A stretch of 64,000 nucleotides of DNA from Muribaculum intestinale (GTDB lineage: Bacteria; Bacteroidota; Bacteroidia; Bacteroidales; Muribaculaceae). Below the pieces are notes generated by a model. It saw only the letters and a program-made list of their open reading frames with translations, ran no database searches and was not told the origin of the DNA. The translations under genes were made by a program, and so were the position numbers. Within the stretch, counting starts at the first letter, position 1. Each line of letters begins with the position of its first letter. This document shows positions 28,203 through 36,436 of the stretch, piece by piece. The stretch spans positions 3,162,001 through 3,226,000 of the forward strand of contig NZ_CP021421.1 in assembly GCF_002201515.1 (NCBI RefSeq). Direction: 5' to 3'.

Positions 28203-29300
28203 ATGAGCAAGCTGATAAAAACCGATGCCGAATACTCCCGGTGGATACAGGAGTTGAAAGAACGATACCGCCGCAGTCAGATTAAGGCCGCTGCCCAAGT
28301 GAACTGCGAGATGCTGCGCTTCTACTGGTCGCTCGGTCGTGACATCGTGGCTCGTGATGCCGAGAATGTTTATGGCAGCAGTTTCTATCGGAATCTCAGT
28401 CAGGATTTGAAAGAGGCTATTCCAGAATCAGAGGGCTTTTCTCGGCAGAATTTGCAATATATGAAGAAGATGTATCTTCTTTATAGTGAGCTGCCTACAA
28501 ATTGCCAACAACCTGTTGGCAATTCTAAAGCCGAAATGTGCCAACAGCTTGTTGGCATATCTCAATGTATCAAGGACGATATTATCTTTTCTGTTCCGTG
28601 GGGACATCATTGTACTCTGATAGATAAATATTTCGAAAAAGGAGAACGGGATACCGTGCTATTCTATGCCCACAAGGTTGTAGAAGAAGGTTGGTCGAGA
28701 AACGTGTTGAAGTCATTTATAGATACCAATCTGCATCTTCGCCAGGGCAAGGCATTGACAAGTTTTTCTCGTCTACTGCCGGCTCCCGACAGCGACCTTG
28801 CCCAGGAACTGACCAAAGATCCGTATATCTTCGACTTTACCGAAATGACGGAGCCATATAAGGAACGGGAATTGAAAAAGGCTCTGATGTCAAACATATC
28901 TCGTTTTCTGCTTGAACTTGGATCGGGTTTTGCATACGTCGGGGAAGAATACCGTCTTAAAGTCGGGCATACGGAGCAATTCATTGATTTGCTGTTTTAT
29001 AATATAAAATTGCACGCTTATTGTGTTATAGAAGTCAAGACGGGTACATTCGGAGCCGGGGACATTGGACAACTCGGCACATATATGACGGCTGTCAATC
29101 ATATTCTGAAAACCGAGCAGGATTATCCGACCATAGGACTTCTGATATGCAAGGATAAAGATAATGTGCTTGCTCAATATGCGCTTGAATCGTCATCGCA
29201 GCCTATCGGCGTGGCAGAGTTTCAACTTACAAAATTCATCCCCGATGAATTTAAGAGTTCCCTGCCATCAATAGAGGACATTGAATTAGAGCTGAAATAA
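28203..29300 (+). CDS. DUF1016 (YhcG-type) PDDEXK nuclease-domain protein
   Basis: A 365-residue protein with the DUF1016 N-terminal domain (YRRSQIKAAAQVNCEMLRFYWSLGRDI, then FSRQNLQYMKKMYLLYSEL) and the YhcG C-terminal PDDEXK nuclease domain. The latter shows VGHTEQFIDLLFYNIKLHAY and the catalytic signature CVIEVKTGTFGAGDIGQLGTY (D...ExK). Such proteins are often found with restriction, toxin-antitoxin or integrase genes, but their role is unsettled. Between the domains the gene contains two 19-bp palindromic repeats (28503-28557). It stands alone next to the integrase. Defence or DNA processing are both possible. Confidence 0.85.
   Translation: MSKLIKTDAEYSRWIQELKERYRRSQIKAAAQVNCEMLRFYWSLGRDIVARDAENVYGSSFYRNLSQDLKEAIPESEGFSRQNLQYMKKMYLLYSELPTNCQQPVGNSKAEMCQQLVGISQCIKDDIIFSVPWGHHCTLIDKYFEKGERDTVLFYAHKVVEEGWSRNVLKSFIDTNLHLRQGKALTSFSRLLPAPDSDLAQELTKDPYIFDFTEMTEPYKERELKKALMSNISRFLLELGSGFAYVGEEYRLKVGHTEQFIDLLFYNIKLHAYCVIEVKTGTFGAGDIGQLGTYMTAVNHILKTEQDYPTIGLLICKDKDNVLAQYALESSSQPIGVAEFQLTKFIPDEFKSSLPSIEDIELELK
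28503..28557 (+). repeat. Two in-frame palindromic repeats inside the DUF1016 gene
   Basis: TGCCAACAACCTGTTGGCA at 28503-28521 and TGCCAACAGCTTGTTGGCA at 28539-28557, exactly 36 bp apart. They encode CQQPVGNS and CQQLVGIS in the linker between the two domains. The period is a multiple of three, so copy number can change without breaking the frame. Confidence 0.7.
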
Positions 29301-29406
29301 CATTGCATTTTCTACATTATCCGCATTTTTATGGTGGCTGCCGTGGAGATGCGGATTTTCTTGCCCGATTATCACAGAGTTACAAAATTTTGTAGTAACT
29401 TTGCGT

Positions 29407-29517
29407 ATGGCAACACTCTATAAGATATTGATTCTGTGTGTTGGCTTTGCTCTCTCCAGTAACCTCTGGGCGCAAAGTCTATCGTTCTTGTTCTGCCTGA
29501 AAGGAGGCAAGCGATGA
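29407..29517 (+). CDS. Possible 36-residue leader peptide before the lipoprotein operon
   Basis: A short frame (MATLYKILILCVGFALSS...) with a signal-peptide-like hydrophobic stretch. Its stop overlaps the next gene's ATG (ATGA, 29514-29517), and a good AAAGGAGG ribosome site lies inside it before that ATG. Against it, a TAACTTTG -7 box lies at 29396-29403, so the ATG at 29407 would be at the transcription start. It could be a coupling leader or chance. Confidence 0.25.
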   Translation: MATLYKILILCVGFALSSNLWAQSLSFLFCLKGGKR

Positions 29518-30587
29518 AATATTTACTTTTGATAATAATAGCATTATTGACTTTGTGTATATCGTGCAAGGGCAAAAGCAATACATCGCCATCAAATGAC
29601 AATAAGCATGATTCTATTACAGAGATAAACGATAGCAAATCATTTGAATTCCTAAGGAAACTCGGCATTGAAGAAGAATCACTAATCGCGAAAGATGATT
29701 CTTTGCCGGCTCCATCTGACAGAGATTATCTTCTTACCGCAAAAGAGCAAGGGGCGTTGCTCAAAGGTGTAATCACTTCAAACTTTAACCTGTCCGATAC
29801 CGCATCGGCATATCTTGTATCAGTCAGGCAAATAAATGATAATGTAGTATTATGTCAATATAAATATCTGTTCAGCGATCTCGAAGATGTGTATATTGCC
29901 ACATACAATACTGACGGAGTTCTGATTGACGCAATGTATGCAGGGAACTGTTGGGATAAGTCGGATTTAATAGATAATCCGTCAGACTCAACAGAGTTAA
30001 TATGCGCCGAGCATACTTTGATATATTTTATCGCAGACCATGAATTTACATACAACTATGAATACAAAGAAATAGAACATAACATCAATACTGACGAGGA
30101 CACAGCCACATACTCTAAAACAGTTTCAATGTGTTGTAACATAGAGATGAACGGCAAAATAGTAATAAGTTTGCCTGAGGCTGATGCCTATGAGGAAGGT
30201 GTATTCAGACTATGGAGCGGCTCAGACAGCAAGGAGGAATGGGATCTGATTGGAAAGATACAGACTCTTACCCATTATCCTTATTCTGATGAAAGTGTAC
30301 TTGATAAATGGGATAGTTTGGGTAATAGTGTTGATGGAGCTACGGCTGAATCATTCATATTCAACTTTTTTAATTATGTATTCATGCCACAGCCGGAAAA
30401 GGTTTTGAAATATATTTACGAAAATCGCGAATATAAATCTCTGTCCCTGACGATGCCTCTTGGATTCTACTACACATACACCCCGCAATCCCGCAAAAAC
30501 ATTGATGCAGCTATCGCCAGACTCGACAATCCGGCAATGCTGGCATATTATAGGGAAATGACTGAATTATGGTTATCAAATGACTGA
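29514..30587 (+). CDS. Hypothetical lipoprotein 1 of element A
   Basis: A 357-residue predicted lipoprotein: signal peptide MKYLLLIIIALLTLCISC with a lipobox ending at Cys18, then a polar linker (KGKSNTSPSNDNKHDS). The remainder is acidic and probably globular, with no family I recognise. It has a strong ribosome site (AAAGGAGG). The next gene starts 8 bp before its stop, so 29514-32111 is probably one operon. Lipoprotein plus cytoplasmic partner arrangements occur in immunity loci, but nothing in the sequence proves that role. Confidence 0.7.
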   Translation: MKYLLLIIIALLTLCISCKGKSNTSPSNDNKHDSITEINDSKSFEFLRKLGIEEESLIAKDDSLPAPSDRDYLLTAKEQGALLKGVITSNFNLSDTASAYLVSVRQINDNVVLCQYKYLFSDLEDVYIATYNTDGVLIDAMYAGNCWDKSDLIDNPSDSTELICAEHTLIYFIADHEFTYNYEYKEIEHNINTDEDTATYSKTVSMCCNIEMNGKIVISLPEADAYEEGVFRLWSGSDSKEEWDLIGKIQTLTHYPYSDESVLDKWDSLGNSVDGATAESFIFNFFNYVFMPQPEKVLKYIYENREYKSLSLTMPLGFYYTYTPQSRKNIDAAIARLDNPAMLAYYREMTELWLSND

Positions 30588-31461
30588 TGTTATGAAAAAT
30601 TTGATTGGTATTACGCTCCTAACGATTATTATATCTTCTTTAATTATTGCATGCAACGGAGGAAATAAATCCGGCGACATCACAAAGCTGCAAAAGATAG
30701 GAGATTCTGAAACTGAAAATATCGCTGATGTTATCAGAGGCCGGATAATCGAAGATACCGTTATCGGGCACTGGACTATCAAAGCGACCAAAGATTCCAA
30801 TGATATTGTAGTTGGGCGACATGACTGGGCAGTGAAAGATTCCTCCGTCTTTCTGACCCTATTCTATGACCGAAATATTGTGTACTCCGACAAGGAAATA
30901 CGGACGAAAGATGTGGTCGGCAGCGAGGGTGAATATATCATGCAATGGGGCGGTGAAGTTTTTTGGGTATCGGATTCAGCTATCTACTTATCGTTTGGCT
31001 GCTTCCTCCCTGACACGGACGACGGCTGGAATATGCTGTATCAAATTTTACCGGATGGCAAATCCAACATCATTGTTATAGATGTATATATGGGTATTGA
31101 TGGCTTTGATGTAGTGGCTGACTTTATGGCTCTGTATCTGAACGAAAGAGCAGTTGGTGCATCATCGGCCGACTTGAAAAGACTGTATGAGCAGTATTGC
31201 TCCAAGGAGCTTGCCGAAGAACTATCTGCGGCGACTTTCCCGATCGTTTCGGATAATACCGACTTTCGGCACGCCTATAAGACAATTCAAATAGAACCTC
31301 AAGACGGCTTTACGGGACTTCCGTTGGAAAAGTATTCATTCGAGGTTAAATTCAAGCCTTACCACAACGATGATAACGTGACAGACATCCTGTACATGGA
31401 AGTTGACGGGACCACAAATAAGATTATAAAAATAGATAGCGGTGAAAGAAAAGTGATATGA
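30580..31461 (+). CDS. Hypothetical lipoprotein 2 of element A
   Basis: A 293-residue predicted lipoprotein. The signal and lipobox are in MKNLIGITLLTIIISSLIIAC; the internal ATG at 30592 is a better start for the signal peptide than the overlapping ATG at 30580. The mature part begins NGGNKSGD and contains EDTVIGHWTIKATKDSNDI and a WGGEVFWVSDSAIYLSFG stretch suggestive of beta structure (DUF4738-like at best, unproven). Its start overlaps the preceding gene by 8 bp and its stop overlaps the next start (ATGA-type overlap at 31458-31461). Confidence 0.68.
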   Translation: MTDVMKNLIGITLLTIIISSLIIACNGGNKSGDITKLQKIGDSETENIADVIRGRIIEDTVIGHWTIKATKDSNDIVVGRHDWAVKDSSVFLTLFYDRNIVYSDKEIRTKDVVGSEGEYIMQWGGEVFWVSDSAIYLSFGCFLPDTDDGWNMLYQILPDGKSNIIVIDVYMGIDGFDVVADFMALYLNERAVGASSADLKRLYEQYCSKELAEELSAATFPIVSDNTDFRHAYKTIQIEPQDGFTGLPLEKYSFEVKFKPYHNDDNVTDILYMEVDGTTNKIIKIDSGERKVI

Positions 31462-32111
31462 CAAACAAAGAATTATTTTTAACCGTAGTTGATCGGCTAA
31501 AGGCTGAGCTTTTTCTCAATGGATTTAAGTTTCGCAAACGTGACTACTCTTTTATTCAACAAGAGCAAGGCTTACGGCGGCATATCGAATTGGACCATTG
31601 GACCAAAGACGGAGTGCTTATCGTCTATCCTATCTATATGGTTCGTTTTGATATCCTGTTAAAATGGTTTGAGCCATATAACGTCAAATCACGGCAGGAC
31701 CGGCAGGACAATCCTTCTGTTGGATTTACCGGAAATATGCTTGGCAGACAGGATAAGTTTATGATTTCAGAAGCCAATCTGGAGCGCGATTACTCAAAAC
31801 TCTGTGGCACGCTTGCCGACTGTTCCGGCATAGTCTTTCAATCATACACGTCCTTACGTGATATGTTTGACCGCGAGATTATACCCAGATTGGAGGGTAA
31901 GAGGGCGTTACCAGATGTCGGAGCAGACTGGGCGTTTAAGTATCTTACTCTAACACGCATTGTGTCACCTGAAGATTATCCGGCAGTCAAAGAATTAGTC
32001 TTGGCGCAAGTCCAAAAAATGGCTAATAGGCATGAGCCAAATGTAATCGACTACTTCTCACGTCTTGATGAGATAATCAGCGTTATGGAGCAGACTTTTC
32101 CAACAAAATAA
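31458..32111 (+). CDS. Hypothetical cytoplasmic protein, third gene of the lipoprotein operon
   Basis: A 217-residue protein with no signal peptide or membrane segment. The opening MTNKELFLTVVDRLKAELFLNGFKFRKRDYSFIQ resembles the start of DUF4304-like proteins (a helix followed by FxxxGFKxKxxxF...), but the remainder is not recognised. It is translationally coupled to lipoprotein 2. DUF4304-like proteins are frequent in polymorphic-toxin immunity clusters, so an immunity role is a reasonable but unproven guess. Confidence 0.6.
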   Translation: MTNKELFLTVVDRLKAELFLNGFKFRKRDYSFIQQEQGLRRHIELDHWTKDGVLIVYPIYMVRFDILLKWFEPYNVKSRQDRQDNPSVGFTGNMLGRQDKFMISEANLERDYSKLCGTLADCSGIVFQSYTSLRDMFDREIIPRLEGKRALPDVGADWAFKYLTLTRIVSPEDYPAVKELVLAQVQKMANRHEPNVIDYFSRLDEIISVMEQTFPTK

Positions 32112-32194
32112 GTGCATACAATCTTGTCACATCTATCGGAGTTGACAGTAATTCCGTTTTTAAACGACAGATTCTTAAATAATCTCAAAATGAT

Positions 32195-32416
32195 ATGTTT
32201 ATACGGTCATGGTTCGGCTCGGCGATTAGACATATCGGAGCCGGGCTTCGGTATGGGTGTCTGCGGCTGTTTCATCGCGGGCAGAAAGTGTCATACAGGC
32301 AAATCCGCTATGGTTCGGAAGATTTTAATAACATAGACCATGCTGACAACAACCTTGTCAATGGATTTCTCGGCTTACTTGTTTTAGCAGTGGTTCTGAT
32401 TCTAATAGCTAAATAA
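32195..32416 (+). CDS. Small membrane protein, uncertain
   Basis: A 73-residue frame whose N-terminal half is basic and polar and whose C-terminus is a clean hydrophobic helix (GFLGLLVLAVVLILIA) ending in Lys. That tail-anchored layout is unlikely by chance. The start ATG at 32195 has only an A-rich upstream region. It lies 83 bp after the preceding operon and 41 bp before the next lipoprotein gene. No homology recognised. Confidence 0.42.
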   Translation: MFIRSWFGSAIRHIGAGLRYGCLRLFHRGQKVSYRQIRYGSEDFNNIDHADNNLVNGFLGLLVLAVVLILIAK

Positions 32417-32457
32417 ATCTTGATAGGGATGTAGCTGCGTGTAATAAAAATTGACAT

Positions 32458-33468
32458 ATGAGATTCACCAATTTTATCATAATCATATTAGTTCTGTCAG
32501 GTTGTTCCCATGTGAAGCCCGATAGCACATTTATGGATGGTATCCCACAATTAGGATTTACAATTAGTTATGCTTGTTTCTTAAATCAAAACAACGGAAT
32601 CATAATTGGCAGGCATCAAGAATATAATGACTCTATATCAACTCAATATCGTAATTCCATTGAAATATATATGTCATCAAATAAAGGTGCCCAATGGTTG
32701 CTAAAATCAAAATTCTACTTTGATGATCTTACACATATTGGAAATACTATTAAAAGTGATTCCTACTTATTAACGCCTCTATTTTCGCAAAGTGGAGATG
32801 CCTACTTATTGCGAATAACGTATGCTCCAGAATATTCGGCAAAATTAACTTCTACTGGTCAAACAAGATTTTATCCTATTGCTTTCAAAAATAATCTGCT
32901 TTATTCGGTAGCAGATTTTAAGGATGAGCATAATCTGATAACGATGGATTCCTCATATTATGTCATAAATAGTGTTCCATCTCCTTCTCTATCCCAAAGC
33001 CTTTTGGGGAAAGATGAGATGATTGCAATAAAACGATACGTTAGAAACAATAATGTGTTTGTTCTTGATAAAAACGGACAATGGGGCATATCTACATGTC
33101 CGGTATCACCTGAATTCATTGCAGAACTTGAGGATGGGATATGTATTTCCGGAATTACTGAATCTAATGGAGTGGAAGTTTATTTTTATAATCAATCCAT
33201 ACATAATCCGCTACTTATATATTCGTCTAACGATTATACGTTTGTAAAAGAGCTTATAACCGACAAAGAGGATACTATTATTTTGGTTTTAGGATATACA
33301 TCGGGAATATTCATGAAGTACAAGCTCGTGATTAGTAATAATTCAGGAAAAGATTGGGAAACCTTTGATATCCCTAACAGTGAATTATATGCAGCATGTT
33401 CCATTTATGGAAATAGTATCTATTTGTTTCTCACGAACAATTGCTTGATACAATACCGAATCAGCTAA
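32458..33468 (+). CDS. Hypothetical lipoprotein 3 of element A
   Basis: A 336-residue predicted lipoprotein with a short signal (MRFTNFIIIILVLSGCS, lipobox Cys16). The mature protein has repeated beta-type segments. These include NSIEIYMSSNKGAQWLLKSKF early and LVISNNSGKDWETFDI late, both Asp-box-like (SxDxGxxW), which suggests a BNR/sialidase-like beta-propeller. Codon use is more AT-rich than the neighbouring mobilization genes, fitting recent acquisition. Function unknown. A surface-exposed binding role is inferred from export and fold only. Confidence 0.65.
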   Translation: MRFTNFIIIILVLSGCSHVKPDSTFMDGIPQLGFTISYACFLNQNNGIIIGRHQEYNDSISTQYRNSIEIYMSSNKGAQWLLKSKFYFDDLTHIGNTIKSDSYLLTPLFSQSGDAYLLRITYAPEYSAKLTSTGQTRFYPIAFKNNLLYSVADFKDEHNLITMDSSYYVINSVPSPSLSQSLLGKDEMIAIKRYVRNNNVFVLDKNGQWGISTCPVSPEFIAELEDGICISGITESNGVEVYFYNQSIHNPLLIYSSNDYTFVKELITDKEDTIILVLGYTSGIFMKYKLVISNNSGKDWETFDIPNSELYAACSIYGNSIYLFLTNNCLIQYRIS

Positions 33469-33611
33469 AGAATGATTATAATGATTGTTTCTTACGAATG
33501 AAATCTAACAGCAAAATATATAGGTTCTTCTTTGGGCTGCGAAGTGATACACATATGCCTTTGGGGATACTGATGTCTCTTGCTGCTATATCCCATAGCT
33601 CAGAATAATAA

Positions 33612-33648
33612 AAATGCCACCGACAACTGTGGAACTGTCGATGGCATT
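33612..33648 (-). terminator. Terminator of the element A mobilization operon
   Basis: Minus-strand hairpin ATGCCATCGACA/TGTCGGTGGCAT followed by TTTTTATT, just after the stop of the coiled-coil membrane protein gene. It could also stop plus-strand transcription of the lipoprotein genes. Confidence 0.7.
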
Positions 33649-33656
33649 GATAGTGA

Positions 33657-34409
33657 TTATAGATTTGAGGGATAGAAGTATATGAAAGTGGTATCGGCGT
33701 TGGTTCGCTGTTCGTGGTGGCGAATCAGCGATTTCAGGCTGTCAACTTCATGAGATGTCCCATGGAGCATCTGACGCTCACGGTGCATTACTACATTCAG
33801 GTCACGGTTGAGTCCGCGCTCGTAGCGATAGAGCCATTCGACATCTTTCAGCTTGGAGTTTTCGTTGAGCATATAGAAGAAGCCGTAACCGAAGCCTCCG
33901 GCGGCGAGAACAGCGACTGCGAAAACAATATATACCCACCTGGGGATTGCCGCCCATATAGCACCGTTGACAAGATTGTATAAGCGGTGCATGACGGTAT
34001 CTGCCGCAGCATCCAATTTGTCATAACGGATGGTCATCGCCTTCTCCGATGCTTTGTCCGCCGCCTCTTGTGCGATTTTTCTTATCTGTTCATTGCTGAT
34101 AGCCGCTGGCGAAGGCTCGGCTGCTGACTGCTTCGGCAAGACAGTTGTATACAGTTGCGTTATTGCATTTGTCATGACCTCCGTATTCCTTTCGATAGCG
34201 TCATCGACCAGATCCGATATATTTTCGGTGGTTGCGATGTTGTCGGGAATTGACACCGTTACATTCGGCATCGGCGCGTCCGAATTTGTCGGTGTCGCCA
34301 TCGCTTGAGTTTCCAGAGTCTCGATGCGGGTGTCGTGGCCAGTTACTTTCTTTTGCAGGTCGTCAATCTGCTCTCCTTGTTTTTTGACGTCATCGTAGAG
34401 TTTTGACAT
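33657..34409 (-). CDS. Coiled-coil membrane protein of the mobilization module (element A)
   Basis: A 250-residue protein downstream of the relaxase. The N-terminal coiled coil (VKKQGEQIDDLQKKVTGHDTRIETLE), a variable acidic middle, one transmembrane helix (WVYIVFAVAVLAAGGFGYGFFYML, about 160-183) and a conserved NENSKLKDVEWLYRYER motif match the protein at 49959-50702 in element B. N- and C-terminal parts are highly conserved between the two and the middle is not. The relaxase stop and this ATG are 2 bp apart, so it is the last gene of the mobilization operon. It may anchor the relaxosome at the membrane (inference). Confidence 0.7.
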   Translation of the reverse strand: MSKLYDDVKKQGEQIDDLQKKVTGHDTRIETLETQAMATPTNSDAPMPNVTVSIPDNIATTENISDLVDDAIERNTEVMTNAITQLYTTVLPKQSAAEPSPAAISNEQIRKIAQEAADKASEKAMTIRYDKLDAAADTVMHRLYNLVNGAIWAAIPRWVYIVFAVAVLAAGGFGYGFFYMLNENSKLKDVEWLYRYERGLNRDLNVVMHRERQMLHGTSHEVDSLKSLIRHHEQRTNADTTFIYFYPSNL

Positions 34410-34411
34410 GT

Positions 34412-35368
34412 TCAGATTTTTCTTGATTTGCGTTTACGTTTGGCTTCCTCTTTCTTGATTGCGTTCTGGAACGCCTGTTCCTCCGGGTCGAAGCCGGGTC
34501 CGAGAGTGAACAGATTTCCGATTGCACCGACTGTGGCTTCCATCATGTCCCCGATAAGAGAGGTCTTTTGAGACGGAGCATATTCCACGGTTACGTTGGG
34601 TTGCTTAGTCGCATTATCTGACTGCTGATGCCCGTGCTTGCGGTTGAACTCAAAGAGATTATTGAGTCGGCGATATGTGAAAGCCGGGTCGATTTTGGAG
34701 CCGTTCAACGTAATATCGCCATCGGAAAATTTCACACCGATATGCTCGCCGGTGTTGTGGTCATCGTGAAATTTCACGTCAATTCCGGCACAGGCGAGAC
34801 GGCGGCAGAATTCATCCCACGACTTACAGCCGTATATGGCAGCGGAAATCTTTGTCTTGAACACGGGCTTTTTCTGTTCGTATTTCTCCTTGAGAGGTGA
34901 ATATGTAAGCCCGTATTTGTCTTTCAGAGCCTTGACAACCTTGTCGCTCCGCTTGTAATTATTTCGCTCGTTGACGGCTTTGCCATGAAGATTCACACGG
35001 TTATAGACGATGTGGAAATGCGGATGTTCGGTTTCAAGATGACGCACGATAAGGTATTGTGTGTCCTTGAATCCCATTCCGTCCAGATATTCTTTGGCGA
35101 GTTGAGCCATGAATTCATCGGTAAGCCGGGGAGCGTCGGCATTGTCAAAACTGATGGAGATATGCCCCGCCGGATTCTCCTTGCCAGGCATAAATCCGTG
35201 TATCGTCTCAAAGGATTGCACAATCTTGGCATAGTCGGAGGTGAAAACATTATCGCTTCCGATGATGCGCCATGTGTCGGGCGTGTATTCTTTCGGGTCG
35301 TGAAACTGTCGTGTCACGTACCCCACGACATCGTGAAACGTGCCGATTTTAAGGATTCTTGCAAACAT
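34412..35368 (-). CDS. mobB: Relaxase / mobilization nuclease (element A)
   Basis: A 318-residue relaxase of the Relaxase/Mobilisation nuclease domain family that would nick oriT and lead the transferred strand. The three-His metal motif is in RHLETEHPHFHIVYNRV (His110, His115, His117, His119). The candidate nucleophile Tyr lies in the N-terminal segment (FHDVVGYVTRQF, Tyr17). Two further family segments are PAGHISISFDNAD and SWDEFCRRLACAGIDVKFH. It overlaps mobC by 20 bp. About 80 per cent identical by eye to the element B relaxase. It needs a conjugation apparatus in trans, since none is encoded here. Confidence 0.9.
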   Translation of the reverse strand: MFARILKIGTFHDVVGYVTRQFHDPKEYTPDTWRIIGSDNVFTSDYAKIVQSFETIHGFMPGKENPAGHISISFDNADAPRLTDEFMAQLAKEYLDGMGFKDTQYLIVRHLETEHPHFHIVYNRVNLHGKAVNERNNYKRSDKVVKALKDKYGLTYSPLKEKYEQKKPVFKTKISAAIYGCKSWDEFCRRLACAGIDVKFHDDHNTGEHIGVKFSDGDITLNGSKIDPAFTYRRLNNLFEFNRKHGHQQSDNATKQPNVTVEYAPSQKTSLIGDMMEATVGAIGNLFTLGPGFDPEEQAFQNAIKKEEAKRKRKSRKI

Positions 35369-35744
35369 AGTCGGTCTCCTTGTTGGGTCTTAATTTTTTG
35401 AGAATGTCAAACATCCAGTCTACGACAGCCGCTAATTTATTTGCCGCGCTGCGGAGTTTGAGCTGATGAAAACAGGTCATCGCCTGATTGAAATCGGAAC
35501 TGAGATTGAGTATTCCTCTGGCTATTTCCTTTTCAATCTCGGTAAGGCGGCTGACGATTGTGAGCCGGAACGCTCCGTGGCGGACATACTCTGCCAGTTT
35601 TACACCGGCAGCTTTCGACCGCTTTTTGAGGTCGGCATGTTCGGCATCAGTCAGCTTGATTGTCACCACGTGGGTGCGCTTCTCGTCGGTCGGTTTAGAG
35701 GGGCGACCGCCCTTTCTTGTGGGTGATTTACTCATTGTGGTCAT
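35349..35744 (-). CDS. mobC: MobC-like relaxosome accessory protein (element A)
   Basis: A 131-residue DNA-binding accessory factor. It has a basic N-terminus (KGGRPSKPTDEKRTHVVTIKLTDAEHADL), then a ribbon-helix-helix-like segment (KRSKAAGVKLAEYVRHGAF) and the MobC C-terminal helical part (LNLSSDFNQAMTCFHQLKLRSAANKLAAVV). MobC proteins melt or bend oriT for the relaxase. It starts next to the oriT candidate. The element B protein starts at the equivalent of the internal Met4 (35735), so the true start may be there. Confidence 0.85.
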   Translation of the reverse strand: MTTMSKSPTRKGGRPSKPTDEKRTHVVTIKLTDAEHADLKKRSKAAGVKLAEYVRHGAFRLTIVSRLTEIEKEIARGILNLSSDFNQAMTCFHQLKLRSAANKLAAVVDWMFDILKKLRPNKETDYVCKNP

Positions 35745-35920
35745 TATGATGGGTTATGTGAATTGGGGAGGCAAAGAGCGTTTTTCAACGCGCAGTTTAG
35801 GGAGGCGTTTTTCGGAGAAAAAGGAATCCCGAAACATATCCTTGCCTTCCCAATTCACTACGTTCATCGGGAAGCTGCCCCACGGTGTACCGGGTGCAGT
35901 GGTATCCCGAAATAATTATC
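35745..35920 (-). other. oriT candidate of element A
   Basis: Non-coding segment between mobC and the DUF3408 gene. It contains 78 bp (35825-35902) identical to 48468-48545 in element B although the flanking genes have diverged. On the minus strand it holds a CTTCCC/GGGAAG inverted repeat and a larger one pairing TGAATTGGGAAGGCAA with a complementary copy next to mobC. Location upstream of the mob genes and strict conservation fit an origin of transfer. Confidence 0.7.
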
Positions 35921-36436
35921 TCATAGTTTGCGCCAAACTTCGATGTCCGGGGAGTAGGCTCGCAGGTGGTCGGAGAGGACAGCGTTGATGTAGCTGCCGA
36001 CAGTCGTGTCGCGGTCGCCGAGGATACGGGCGATGCGTTCGAGCTTCGCCCATACGCTGTCCTCGATGTTGACCGGATGACGCTTCATCAGCTTTGACGG
36101 TGTAAGGAACGTGGCCTTGAAATCGGCATAATCCGATTTGCGCTGTTGCTTGCCGATGCGCTGTTGTTTCGGCGGCTCGGTTGTGGCGGTCACAGATGTT
36201 GCCTCGGTTGCTGTCTGCTCGTTGTCAAACAGATTGTCGGCGTTGGCAGGAGTAGTGTTGTTAACAGCGTTATCGCTGTTGATTGTGGTGGTCGCGTTGA
36301 TAGCGATGGTGGAGTTGATAGAGTTATCTGATTTCATTGTAACTTCGGGGTTAGAGGTTGATACTTTGGATTTGGTCGCATCTGTCAACTTGGTTGACTT
36401 GGATGCGGTTGTTGACGGAGATTTTTTCGCAATCAT
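35921..36436 (-). CDS. DUF3408-like mobilizable-element protein (element A)
   Basis: A 171-residue protein with two parts. The low-complexity N-terminus (about 1-85) is rich in Ser, Thr, Asn and Ala, with repeats like NSINSTIAINATTTINSDNAVNN. The conserved basic C-terminus is KQQRIGKQQRKSDYADFKATFL... followed by VNIEDSVWAKLERIARILGDRDTTVGSYINAVLSDHL. The latter resembles a ribbon-helix-helix DNA-binding fold, as in DUF3408 proteins of Bacteroides conjugative elements (TraB/BmpH-like). It is upstream of oriT and overlaps the DUF6371 gene by 4 bp. Homologue: 47970-48449 in element B. Confidence 0.72.
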   Translation of the reverse strand: MIAKKSPSTTASKSTKLTDATKSKVSTSNPEVTMKSDNSINSTIAINATTTINSDNAVNNTTPANADNLFDNEQTATEATSVTATTEPPKQQRIGKQQRKSDYADFKATFLTPSKLMKRHPVNIEDSVWAKLERIARILGDRDTTVGSYINAVLSDHLRAYSPDIEVWRKL

